Source of the DNA: a bacterium A37T11
Lineage (GTDB): Bacteria; Bacteroidota; Bacteroidia; Sphingobacteriales; Sphingobacteriaceae
Reading direction: 5' to 3'
DNA length: 64,000 nucleotides
NCBI GenBank assembly: GCA_900109895.1
Contig: FOBR01000008.1
Span: forward strand, 124,001-188,000
Every line of letters starts with the position of its first letter. The stretch's first letter is position 1. This document shows positions 52,238-60,611 of the stretch, one piece after another. A program made the translations under genes and the position numbers. The notes under the pieces were generated by a model that saw only the letters and a program-made list of their open reading frames with translations, had not been told where the DNA came from and did no database searches.

Positions 52238-52245
52238 CAAAGATA
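52238..52245 (-). promoter_or_regulatory. gcvP promoter -7 element
   Basis: TATCTTTG on the minus strand matches TAnnTTTG, about 66 bases upstream of the gcvP start codon. Confidence 0.5.
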
Positions 52246-52338
52246 CGAATTAGGCCAAATGGAACAATGAAACAACGTGATTTTGAGCGCCGGAAAATTT
52301 TTGCCCTTGCAACCTTTTACAAGAATAATTACTAACAG

Positions 52339-55038
52339 ATGAAGGGCTTTTTCCTGATAACAGCAATTTTGTGTTTCGGTGGTATTTGCTATGGCCAGAG
52401 CGGGGTTGATAAGGGCCTTCCACAGGTGTTGCAAAAGCTGGAGAAGTACCAAAACGACTACCCACAAGAGAAAGTTTATTTGCATTTGGACAAGCCTTAT
52501 TATGCAGTGGGCGATACTATTTGGTTTAAGGGTTATGTCACGGTTGGGCAACTAAACTTCCTTTCGGGTCTGAGTAAGATTCTAAATGTTGACTTGATAG
52601 GACCTGACAATACCATTGTCCGTTCATTGAGACTGCCTGTAGTGTCTGGACTGACCATGGGCGACATAAAACTGGCCGATAGCCTGTCTGAAGGTAATTA
52701 CCGCATCCGTGCTTATACCAACTGGATGCGCAATTTTGATACAGATTTTTATTTTGATAAAGTCATTCCGGTAGGTAATACCCTGACGGATAATTTGGTT
52801 ACTCATAGTGAATTTAGCTACCAGGATAGTCAGGAAAAACAGGAAGTTCAAGCCAAAATCTTGCTTACAGACATAGGGAAAAGGCCTATTGCCAATAGTT
52901 TGGTTAATTACGAGGTAGAGCTCGACGCCCGCAATGTGGCAAGGGGAAAGGAGCGGACGGATGCCAACGGCCTGCTGTCCATTCATTTTACCAATAAGCA
53001 GGTATTTAACCTAAAGGCTGGGCGAATCAGGCTGAATATTCAGGTAGGGGATGCGCAAATTGTCCACAAAATTATACCAATAACCCATACAAGTAAAGAA
53101 TATGTGATTCAATTTTATCCTGAAAGCGGCATTTTACTGGCTGGGTCAATGAATAAGTTGGGATTTAAGGTGCTGGGCCCTGATGGAAAGGGAGCCAATG
53201 CTTCCGGGATTATTGTAGATGACTCCGGAACTAAATTAATGGATTTTAGCACAGATTATGCCGGGATGGGAAATTTAGTGCTATTGCCAGAGGCTGGAAA
53301 AACCTATCATGCCACTGTTCGTTTGCCAGACAGCACCCAAAAGGAGATCGCATTGCCCAAAGTGGAAACATCAGGATATATTCTCTCGGTTAACAATGTT
53401 CTTGAGAAGAACGTTTATTTGCAGGTAAGTTCGGCAGAAGCCAAGGGACAAACAATGTCGGTGATTGCGCAAAAAAACGGGCAGGTTTTTTACGCGGCGA
53501 AACTTAAGCAGTTAAAGGCCGAAGTAGGTATGAGCATTAGCCGGGACAAACTTCCTTCAGGGGTCATTCAATTAACTTTATTTGATGAGCAAATGAAGCC
53601 AGTGGCTGAAAGGCTGATTTTTAATCTGAATGCGGATGACAGGCTAAAACTGGAAGTAATGCCTGATAAGCAAGCCTATCAGCCAAAAGAAAAGGTATCT
53701 ATAAAGTTGTCGGCAGGAACATCAGCTGATTCTTTAAGGATAGGTAGTTTTTCTGTGGCGATTACCGATGCAGGGAAGGTGCCGGTGGAGGAAGATAAGG
53801 ATCAGGGAATTGTGAGCACACTGCTACTGAGCGAAGAGTTAAAAGGCTATATTGAAGATCCGGGCCATTATTTTAATCATATTAATGAGGAAACGGTTCG
53901 TCAGTTAGATAATTTAATGTTGACACAAGGGTGGCGAAGGATTGTATGGGCTCCTTTATTGGCAGGTACCATAAACCCAGTGACCTATAAACCCGAGCAG
54001 GCAATGAGGATTAGCGGGACGATTGTGAAGCATAATGGTAAACCCGTGCCCAATGCCAAAGTAACAGTGCTATCAACGTCCAATTTCGGTGCAGTAATAG
54101 ACACGGTAACTGATGCGGATGGCCGGTTCAATTTTGATCGGCTCATCTTTTATGACAGCACAAAGTTTGTGGTGCAAGCTCGGGATGAAAAAGGGAAAAA
54201 GAATGTGGAAATACTAATGGACGAAGTGCCGCGGCAACAAATTGGCCAAGATAAAAACTCGCCAGACTTGTCTGTCGATGTTAACCAGTCTATCAGCACT
54301 TATTTAAAGAGTACCAGTGAACAATTTGCGGAATTGCAAAAATATGGTTTGATGGAGCGAAGCTACTTATTACAGGAAGTAACTGTGACAGCAAAACCTG
54401 AACCAAAAGTAAAAAATTCAAGCAATCTAAATGGACCTGGAAATGCAGATCAGGTGCTCACAGCAGATGATTTGAGTACCTGTCCAACGCTTGATATGTG
54501 CCTGCAGGGTCGTTTGATGGGGGTAATCTTTCGCAATGGGGTGCCTTATTCTACCCGTTCGCAAAATATACCGATGTTGGTGGTGTTAGATGGGATGTAT
54601 ATGGACGCCGAAAGCAACCCGCTGTCTATGATTAGCCCGAGTGATGTGCAGACAATAGAAGTACTCCGGAATGTGGGAAATACGGCTATATACGGTTCTA
54701 TGGGCGGCGGCGGTGTTTTGGTTATCACCACCAAAACGGGGAATGGGGGAAGTGCCCGTGACCGTTTTGTGCCGGGTATTGTGACGTACAGTCCACAAGG
54801 ATATTATGCTGTACACAAATTCACCGCTCCTGATTATAGTAAGCCACAGGAAAAAGAAGGAATGGTTGACCTGCGTACAACTATTTTATGGAAACCCGAT
54901 GTGGTAACTGATGCACAAGGAAATGCGTCTTTTGAATTTTATACCGCATCTACGCCTGGTAAATACCGGATTGTTGTAGAGGGTATTGATGCGAACGGCC
55001 ATTTGGCCCGTTCGGTAAGCTATTTGCTAGTTAAATAG
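52339..55038 (+). CDS. exported macroglobulin-like protein with TonB-plug domain but no barrel
   Basis: The protein has 899 residues. After a signal peptide (FFLITAILCFGGICYG) comes an MG2-like domain, KVYLHLDKPYYAVGDTIWFK, with further beta-sandwich repeats to about 540. A carboxypeptidase-regulatory-like domain (ISGTIVKHNGKPVPNAKVTV) covers about 555-630. A TonB plug follows at about 700-810: LDMCLQGRLMGVIFRNGVPY, IPMLVVLDGMYMD, VLRNVGNTAIYGSMGGGGVL. A final domain (RTTILWKPDVVTDAQGNASF, TPGKYRIVVEGIDANGHLA) ends it. Bacteroidota encode many such proteins; the plug without a transmembrane barrel is regular for the family. They may assist secretion or receptors. Its 3' end overlaps the NadR-like gene tail to tail by 19 bp. 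Confidence 0.8.
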   Translation: MKGFFLITAILCFGGICYGQSGVDKGLPQVLQKLEKYQNDYPQEKVYLHLDKPYYAVGDTIWFKGYVTVGQLNFLSGLSKILNVDLIGPDNTIVRSLRLPVVSGLTMGDIKLADSLSEGNYRIRAYTNWMRNFDTDFYFDKVIPVGNTLTDNLVTHSEFSYQDSQEKQEVQAKILLTDIGKRPIANSLVNYEVELDARNVARGKERTDANGLLSIHFTNKQVFNLKAGRIRLNIQVGDAQIVHKIIPITHTSKEYVIQFYPESGILLAGSMNKLGFKVLGPDGKGANASGIIVDDSGTKLMDFSTDYAGMGNLVLLPEAGKTYHATVRLPDSTQKEIALPKVETSGYILSVNNVLEKNVYLQVSSAEAKGQTMSVIAQKNGQVFYAAKLKQLKAEVGMSISRDKLPSGVIQLTLFDEQMKPVAERLIFNLNADDRLKLEVMPDKQAYQPKEKVSIKLSAGTSADSLRIGSFSVAITDAGKVPVEEDKDQGIVSTLLLSEELKGYIEDPGHYFNHINEETVRQLDNLMLTQGWRRIVWAPLLAGTINPVTYKPEQAMRISGTIVKHNGKPVPNAKVTVLSTSNFGAVIDTVTDADGRFNFDRLIFYDSTKFVVQARDEKGKKNVEILMDEVPRQQIGQDKNSPDLSVDVNQSISTYLKSTSEQFAELQKYGLMERSYLLQEVTVTAKPEPKVKNSSNLNGPGNADQVLTADDLSTCPTLDMCLQGRLMGVIFRNGVPYSTRSQNIPMLVVLDGMYMDAESNPLSMISPSDVQTIEVLRNVGNTAIYGSMGGGGVLVITTKTGNGGSARDRFVPGIVTYSPQGYYAVHKFTAPDYSKPQEKEGMVDLRTTILWKPDVVTDAQGNASFEFYTASTPGKYRIVVEGIDANGHLARSVSYLLVK

Positions 55039-55556
55039 GCTTCTACGGCGGCTGTCGCATGCCTGAATCGTTCTTCACCCTGGCCTGAGATGACCCGGTA
55101 TGTGCCTTGCAATTGACTTAGTTCTTTCTGCCAAACAGCCATAAAATGTTCACGTTTATCAGGGAAATCGCGAAGGGGGTCATCTTCCCACGGTAGGTCA
55201 ATGTCCATCAGCAAATAAAGATCATACGGGTGTTTATAGAGCTGCTCAATGACTTGCGGGGGTGTAAAACCAAAAAAATGGTCGCTCCAAATTTTGATCG
55301 TGATAAAAGTGGTATCACAAATGAGTATTCCATGCTTTGCCAACGGTTCAAGGCTACGTTCCAGGGCTAACTGGCCATAATACATATTAAGCTCATCCTG
55401 CAAGGTGGGTTTTACCTGTAGGCCGCTGCAGTATTCACGCGCATATTCAGGCACCCATAACGTATCAAAATGCCTGGCCAGTTGCAAAGAGAGGGTTGAT
55501 TTGCCAGTTGATTCTGGTCCTACAACGGCTATTTTTATCAATTGTTCGTTTTCCAT
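55020..55556 (-). CDS. NadR-like AAA ATPase / nicotinamide riboside kinase
   Basis: The protein has 178 residues. Walker A is VVGPESTGKSTLSLQLARHF, the NadR-type VPEYAREYCSG follows, and the Walker B region is LICDTTFITIKIW with DLYLLMDIDLPWEDDPLRDF. This is the ribosylnicotinamide kinase part of NadR, without the adenylyltransferase or HTH domains. It would phosphorylate imported nicotinamide riboside to NMN, trapping it inside. It overlaps the end of pnuC by 19 bp, so the two are co-translated. Confidence 0.88.
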   Translation of the reverse strand: MENEQLIKIAVVGPESTGKSTLSLQLARHFDTLWVPEYAREYCSGLQVKPTLQDELNMYYGQLALERSLEPLAKHGILICDTTFITIKIWSDHFFGFTPPQVIEQLYKHPYDLYLLMDIDLPWEDDPLRDFPDKREHFMAVWQKELSQLQGTYRVISGQGEERFRHATAAVEAYLTSK

Positions 55557-56146
55557 GATCTTCTCCAGTCTCTATAACCTATCAGGGCAATGATGGTAAA
55601 AGCGGCATATAAAATAGCGGTTAAGGATAGTCCTTTATAAATATAAAGCGGGATATAGGCAATGTCTACGAGCATCCAAAGCAGCCAGTTCTGAAGAACT
55701 TTGCGTGTCATCAGGAGTTGACCTATAAAACTAATGGCAGTACAGGTTCCATCAATATAAGGAACGTCGCTATCTGTAAATTTATAAAGGAAATAGCCTA
55801 TTAGCACGGCTAATAGCATGGTCACTGTGATAGTGATGACCATGGCCTGGCTGCTAAACCGGACTACTGGCTTTTCATCCTGCTCCTTTCGTTTAAGCCA
55901 ATAATACCAGCCATAAATGGCTGTAACCAGAAAATAAAGCTGCAAGACCGAATCGCCATAAAGTTTATTTTGATAGAAGAGCAGGATGTAGGCTACGACG
56001 CTCAGGATACTGATGGGCCAGTTAAGGATGTGCTGCTTGGCTGCCAGGTAAACGCACAGAAAACCGGTGAGCGTGCCAAACCATTCAAGCAAGGTGGTTT
56101 CCTCAAATTGGCTAACAAGATTATGGTATAAATCAGCAAATGGCAT
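55538..56146 (-). CDS. pnuC: nicotinamide riboside transporter PnuC
   Basis: The protein has 202 residues and about seven membrane helices. Family blocks are LLEWFGTLTGFLCVYLAAKQ, NWPISILSVVAYILLFYQNK, LYGDSVLQLYFLVTAIYGWY with the conserved YGWYYW, and a C-terminal NWLLWMLVDIAYIPLYIYKG. The kinase partner downstream supports nicotinamide riboside rather than thiamine or riboflavin as substrate. I see no thiamine or other riboswitch upstream. A TACCTTTG box ends five bases before the ATG. Confidence 0.92.
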   Translation of the reverse strand: MPFADLYHNLVSQFEETTLLEWFGTLTGFLCVYLAAKQHILNWPISILSVVAYILLFYQNKLYGDSVLQLYFLVTAIYGWYYWLKRKEQDEKPVVRFSSQAMVITITVTMLLAVLIGYFLYKFTDSDVPYIDGTCTAISFIGQLLMTRKVLQNWLLWMLVDIAYIPLYIYKGLSLTAILYAAFTIIALIGYRDWRRSWKTNN

Positions 56147-56151
56147 AAGGG

Positions 56152-56159
56152 CAAAGGTA
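56152..56159 (-). promoter_or_regulatory. pnuC promoter -7 element, next to the start codon
   Basis: TACCTTTG on the minus strand ends five bases before ATG 56146 and implies an almost leaderless mRNA. It is divergent from the carB promoter 38 bases away. Confidence 0.5.
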
Positions 56160-56196
56160 TGTGATATTCGGTTAGGATATATCTATAAAATAATTA

Positions 56197-56231
56197 TACC
56201 TTTGCACTCCGACAAAGCAGTCGGAATATAC
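56197..56231 (+). promoter_or_regulatory. carB promoter -7 element and leader hairpin
   Basis: TACCTTTG (56197-56204) matches TAnnTTTG. The predicted transcript starts near a stem TCCGAC/GTCGGA (56208-56225) and continues through a leader of about 95 bases to the carB ATG at 56306. The leader hairpin might affect RNA stability or pyrimidine control; no T-tract follows. Confidence 0.5.
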
Positions 56232-56305
56232 CCCTCTTTTTACAGGCCATTCCGCCTCGTTTTATCACACACGATTTTTTACTATTTACTTTTTTACTTT
56301 AAAAA

Positions 56306-59122
56306 ATGCCCAAAAACGACGCGATACGCTCTGTACTCATTATCGGCTCAGGCCCCATTATCATAGGTCAAGCCTGCGAATTTGATTATTCTGGTTCACA
56401 GGCTGCCCTTTCCCTTAAAGAAGAAGGTATTGAAGTTTCTATCATCAATTCTAATCCGGCCACGATTATGACCGATAAGGTGATCGGCGACCATGTATAC
56501 CTACTGCCTTTGAACTGTGAAAGTATTGAACAGATTCTGCTGGAACGGCATATAGACGCCGTCCTTCCTACAATGGGGGGTCAAACAGCCCTTAATCTTT
56601 GTAAAGAAGCCGAAGAACGGGGAATATGGCAAAAACATAATGTTGCAGTTATTGGCGTTGATGTTGCTGCGATAGAAAAAACTGAAAATAGAGAGGCATT
56701 TCGCCAACTAATGGTGGATATTGGGATAGGCGTAGCCAAGTCAAAAATAGCCAATTCATTTCTGGAGGGCAAAGAGGCCGCGCAGGATATTGGTTTCCCA
56801 TTAGTGATCAGACCTTCTTATACCCTTGGGGGTACTGGTGGCGGTTTTGTACATAAAAAAGAAGAATTTGAAGCGGCGCTAAGCCGTGGGCTGCAGGCTT
56901 CACCCACTCATGAAGTACTGGTAGAACAAGCGGTATTAGGCTGGAAAGAATTTGAGCTGGAATTACTGCGCGACAGCAAAGATAATGTGATCATCATATG
57001 CTCCATTGAAAACTTTGACCCGATGGGTATTCATACCGGTGACTCGATTACGGTGGCACCGGCGATGACACTAAGTGACCGCTGTTATCAGGAAATGCGG
57101 AACCAAGCGATTAAAATGATGCGTGCAATCGGTAATTTTGCCGGTGGATGTAACGTACAGTTCTCAGTCAACCCAGTCAATGAAGAAATAATAGCCATTG
57201 AAATAAACCCCCGTGTATCACGGTCTTCAGCCCTGGCGTCAAAGGCAACGGGTTACCCAATTGCAAAGATTGCGGCTAAACTGGCCATTGGATATAACCT
57301 GGATGAAATTGAAAACCAGATTACCAAAACGACGTCAGCTTATTTTGAGCCTACGCTTGATTACGTTATCGTTAAAGTGCCACGCTGGAATTTTGATAAG
57401 TTTAAAGGGGCTAATAAAGAGCTGGGCCTGCAAATGAAATCAGTAGGGGAGGTGATGGCCATCGGCAGAACGTTTATTGAAGCACTGCAGAAGGCTTGTC
57501 AAAGTTTGGAAACAGGTCGTTTGGGCCTGGGCGCTGATGGACGGCAAAGCCGCAACCTCGAAGAGATCATGCATAGCTTGGAACATCCAAGTTCTGATAG
57601 GCTTTTTCATATAAAAGATGCGTTTGAGATGGGTGTTCCACTCGAATCCATTCGAAAAGCTACCCTCATTGATAAATGGTTCTTGGTGCAGATTCAGGAA
57701 TTAACCCAATATGAGGCTGAGTTAAAGCGCTATCACCTGAACAATATTCCGAAAGATTTCTTTGTTACTTTAAAACAGAAAGGGTATTCAGATGGCCAGA
57801 TTGCATGGCTGCTGGGGAACGTAACAGAAGATGAGGTTTACAACCGGCGAATAGAACTGGGTATTAAACGGGTTTACAAAATGGTAGATACTTGTGCGGC
57901 CGAGTTTCAGGCCAAAACACCCTATTATTATTCAACTTTTGAGGAGGAAAACGAGTCAAAAGCTACCGACAAGAAAAAAATCATTGTGTTGGGATCTGGC
58001 CCTAACCGTATAGGCCAAGGCATCGAATTTGACTATTCTTGCGTGCATGGTTTGTTAGCAGCCAAAGAGGCCGGCTATGAGGCTATCATGGTTAACTGTA
58101 ACCCTGAAACCGTTTCCACAGACTTCAATATGGCCGATAAGCTTTATTTTGAGCCTGTATTCTGGGAGCATGTGCGTGAGATCATTGAATTGGAAAAACC
58201 AGTCGGCGTGATCGTACAGCTGGGAGGCCAGACGGCGCTTAAAATGGCTGAAAAACTGGAGGAGAAAGGCATAAAAATCATTGGAACCTCGTTTAATGAT
58301 ATGGATGTCGCCGAAGACCGTGGCCGTTTTTCAGACTTGCTGAAAGAGCTTGACATCCCTTACCCAAAGTATGGTGTGGCTGAGAGTGCTGAAGAAGCCA
58401 TTGAGGTAGCCCATGAAGTGGGATACCCGGTATTAGTTCGCCCCAGCTATGTATTGGGTGGGCAAGGGATGAGCATCGTGATAAACGATGAAGAATTGGA
58501 ACGTGCGGTCGTCAACCTGCTCAAAAACCTTCCGGGCAACCGGGTCTTGATTGACCATTTCCTGGACCGGGCCGAAGAAGCAGAGTCTGACTCTATCAGC
58601 GATGGCGATGATGTGCATATCATCGGCCTGATGGAACATATTGAACCCGCAGGAATACATTCAGGCGATTCCAGTGCCGTACTACCCCCTTTCAGCCTGC
58701 CAAAGGATGTGCAGGATAAGATGGAAGAGTATTCTGTTAAGTTAGCCAAAGCACTTAATGTACGGGGGTTGCTGAATATTCAGTTTGCCATTAAAGATAA
58801 TAAGGTGTATGTGATAGAAGCTAACCCACGTGCTTCACGGACGGTGCCTTTTATTGCCAAGGCGTATGATGTTCCATATATCAACATTGCTACCAAAATC
58901 ATGCTGGGGACAAATAAGCTAAAAGACTTTACCATAGAACGTAAATTGGTGGGGTATGCCATCAAAGAACCGGTTTTTTCGTTTGATAAATTCCCCGAAG
59001 TTGACAAGCAACTGGGCCCGGAGATGAAATCTACAGGTGAGGCCATCCGCTTCATTAAAGACTTGGAAGACCCCAATTTCAGGCATCTGTATGCCGAAAA
59101 GTCTATGTACTTGAGCAGGTAG
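56306..59122 (+). CDS. carB: carbamoyl-phosphate synthase large subunit
   Basis: The protein has 938 residues. The two homologous ATP-grasp halves are visible: VLIIGSGPIIIGQACEFDYS, TLGGTGGGFVHKKEEFEAAL and EINPRVSRSSALASKATGYP in the first; IIVLGSGPNRIGQGIEFDYS, VRPSYVLGGQGMSIVINDEE and EANPRASRTVPFIAKAYDVP in the second. The protein stops about 130 residues short of the E. coli enzyme, after the second half, so the C-terminal MGS allosteric domain (UMP and ornithine control) is reduced or absent. Shorter CarB is, as I recall, common in Bacteroidota. The small subunit gene carA is not adjacent in this window. Confidence 0.96.
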   Translation: MPKNDAIRSVLIIGSGPIIIGQACEFDYSGSQAALSLKEEGIEVSIINSNPATIMTDKVIGDHVYLLPLNCESIEQILLERHIDAVLPTMGGQTALNLCKEAEERGIWQKHNVAVIGVDVAAIEKTENREAFRQLMVDIGIGVAKSKIANSFLEGKEAAQDIGFPLVIRPSYTLGGTGGGFVHKKEEFEAALSRGLQASPTHEVLVEQAVLGWKEFELELLRDSKDNVIIICSIENFDPMGIHTGDSITVAPAMTLSDRCYQEMRNQAIKMMRAIGNFAGGCNVQFSVNPVNEEIIAIEINPRVSRSSALASKATGYPIAKIAAKLAIGYNLDEIENQITKTTSAYFEPTLDYVIVKVPRWNFDKFKGANKELGLQMKSVGEVMAIGRTFIEALQKACQSLETGRLGLGADGRQSRNLEEIMHSLEHPSSDRLFHIKDAFEMGVPLESIRKATLIDKWFLVQIQELTQYEAELKRYHLNNIPKDFFVTLKQKGYSDGQIAWLLGNVTEDEVYNRRIELGIKRVYKMVDTCAAEFQAKTPYYYSTFEEENESKATDKKKIIVLGSGPNRIGQGIEFDYSCVHGLLAAKEAGYEAIMVNCNPETVSTDFNMADKLYFEPVFWEHVREIIELEKPVGVIVQLGGQTALKMAEKLEEKGIKIIGTSFNDMDVAEDRGRFSDLLKELDIPYPKYGVAESAEEAIEVAHEVGYPVLVRPSYVLGGQGMSIVINDEELERAVVNLLKNLPGNRVLIDHFLDRAEEAESDSISDGDDVHIIGLMEHIEPAGIHSGDSSAVLPPFSLPKDVQDKMEEYSVKLAKALNVRGLLNIQFAIKDNKVYVIEANPRASRTVPFIAKAYDVPYINIATKIMLGTNKLKDFTIERKLVGYAIKEPVFSFDKFPEVDKQLGPEMKSTGEAIRFIKDLEDPNFRHLYAEKSMYLSR

Positions 59123-59143
59123 TAGTTATTTCACAAAAGCTAT

Positions 59144-59179
59144 AAGGGCACTGGCATAAGGCTTAGTGCCCTTTTTTTT
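59144..59179. terminator. terminator between carB and radA
   Basis: A nine-pair stem AAGGGCACT (59144-59152) with AGTGCCCTT (59165-59173) and a T-run to 59179 lies between the convergent carB and radA genes. The T-run serves the plus strand best. Confidence 0.85.
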
Positions 59180-60560
59180 AACCAAACAACCCCTGAAATA
59201 CTTCTTCTACGCGGGCGACTGGTTTTACTTCCATATGATATGAGGAAAGATCCAATCCCTTTTGGTTGTATTTTGAAATATAGATTTGTTCAAAACCCAA
59301 TTTCTCTGCTTCGGAAATACGTTGTTCAATCCTGTTGACGGCTCGGATCTCGCCGGAAAGACCTACTTCTGCCGCAAAGGCTGTTTTATGACTGATGGGG
59401 ATGTCTTGCTGGGAGGAGATGATGGAAGAAATTACGGCCAGGTCTACGGCTGGGTCTTCTACCCGAAGGCCCCCTGCGATGTTAAGGAAAACATCGAGCA
59501 TACTGAGGCGAAAACCGAATCGCTTTTCCAGAACGGCTAGCAGCATATTGAGTCGCCTGGTGTCAAAACCGGTGGAAGACCGTTGCGGGGTGCCGTATGC
59601 GGAAGTGCCTACAAGGGCTTGCACTTCTATAAGCATGGGCCGGGCCCCTTCAAGCATCGCTGCAACGCTCACCCCGCTCAGGGGTGTATCGCGCTGTGAA
59701 AGCCATATTTCTGACGGGTTTGAAACTTCCCGAAGTCCGGAAGCATGCATTTCATAGATGCCCAATTCTGATGCCGATCCAAAGCGATTCTTCACGGCTC
59801 TTAAAATGCGGTAAACGTGGTGGCGGTCGCCCTCAAATTGTAAGACCGTATCAACCATGTGTTCCAATACTTTTGGGCCCGCAATGGAACCGTCCTTGGT
59901 AATGTGGCCTACAATGAAAACGGGGGTGCCACTTTCCTTTGCATAGCGCAGCAGTTCTGCGGTACACTCGCGCACTTGCGATACGCTGCCAGGTGCCGAT
60001 TCGGCCTGCGCCGAATGAAGTGTCTGGATAGAATCAATGATCATCAGGTCTGGCAGTATCTGCCCTGCCTGTTTAAAGATCTGCTGCGTGGAGGTTTCTG
60101 TTAATATATAACAATTGGCTTTAGCTGATTGCATCAACCGTTCAGCCCGCATTTTTAGTTGTTGTTCGCTCTCTTCTCCGGATACGTATAAGATTTTAAG
60201 TCCCGGCATGTTCAAGGCAAGTTGCAGCATGAGCGTTGACTTGCCAATACCGGGTTCTCCGCCAATGAGGACGAGGGAGCCTGCTACAATTCCATCTCCT
60301 AATACACGGTTTAACTCTTTGTCGGGGGTAATTATCCGGGATTCTTCCTTATAAACGATCTCATGGATAACCGCGGCTTTGGACGTATGTACCCCTGAAT
60401 TCAGGTTGCTGCCCCGCCAGTCCGGAAGACGGCTGTTTCCACGTTCTACCACTTCTTCCACAAAGGTATTCCATTCATTGCAGGAAGGGCATTTGCCTAG
60501 CCATTTCGCCGATTCATAGCCGCAATTCTGACAGAAAAAAGCATTTTTTGTTTTTGCCAT
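59178..60560 (-). CDS. radA: DNA repair protein RadA
   Basis: The protein has 460 residues. A four-Cys zinc finger is at CQNCGYESAKWLGKCPSCNE (10-28). Walker A is LIGGEPGIGKSTLMLQLALN, the RadA-specific KNRFG motif is VKNRFGSASELG, and the Lon-protease-like domain forms the last 150 residues. It processes recombination intermediates, driving branch migration with RecA. The start codon follows immediately after a T-run of the hairpin at 60566-60586. Confidence 0.97.
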   Translation of the reverse strand: MAKTKNAFFCQNCGYESAKWLGKCPSCNEWNTFVEEVVERGNSRLPDWRGSNLNSGVHTSKAAVIHEIVYKEESRIITPDKELNRVLGDGIVAGSLVLIGGEPGIGKSTLMLQLALNMPGLKILYVSGEESEQQLKMRAERLMQSAKANCYILTETSTQQIFKQAGQILPDLMIIDSIQTLHSAQAESAPGSVSQVRECTAELLRYAKESGTPVFIVGHITKDGSIAGPKVLEHMVDTVLQFEGDRHHVYRILRAVKNRFGSASELGIYEMHASGLREVSNPSEIWLSQRDTPLSGVSVAAMLEGARPMLIEVQALVGTSAYGTPQRSSTGFDTRRLNMLLAVLEKRFGFRLSMLDVFLNIAGGLRVEDPAVDLAVISSIISSQQDIPISHKTAFAAEVGLSGEIRAVNRIEQRISEAEKLGFEQIYISKYNQKGLDLSSYHMEVKPVARVEEVFQGLFG

Positions 60561-60565
60561 AAAAA

Positions 60566-60594
60566 AAGGGGCTTATACGGCCCCTTCAAAGTTA
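60566..60594 (-). promoter_or_regulatory. radA promoter box and hairpin abutting the start codon
   Basis: On the minus strand TAACTTTG (60587-60594) is followed by AAGGGGC (60580-60586 complement), a seven-base loop, GCCCCTT (60566-60572 complement), a T-run and then the radA ATG at 60560. The hairpin plus T-run has the form of a terminator for the upstream rng gene, yet it also forms the whole radA leader if the -7 box is used. Confidence 0.6.
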
Positions 60595-60611
60595 AAATTT
60601 TACAAAAGAAA

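Noticed and set aside
52173..52245. Glycine riboswitch upstream of gcvP
   Set aside because: The predicted leader is only about 60 bases and lacks recognisable aptamer structure.
56147..56305. Thiamine or other riboswitch upstream of pnuC
   Set aside because: No conserved thiamine-box sequence; the promoter box lies almost at the start codon, leaving no room for an aptamer.
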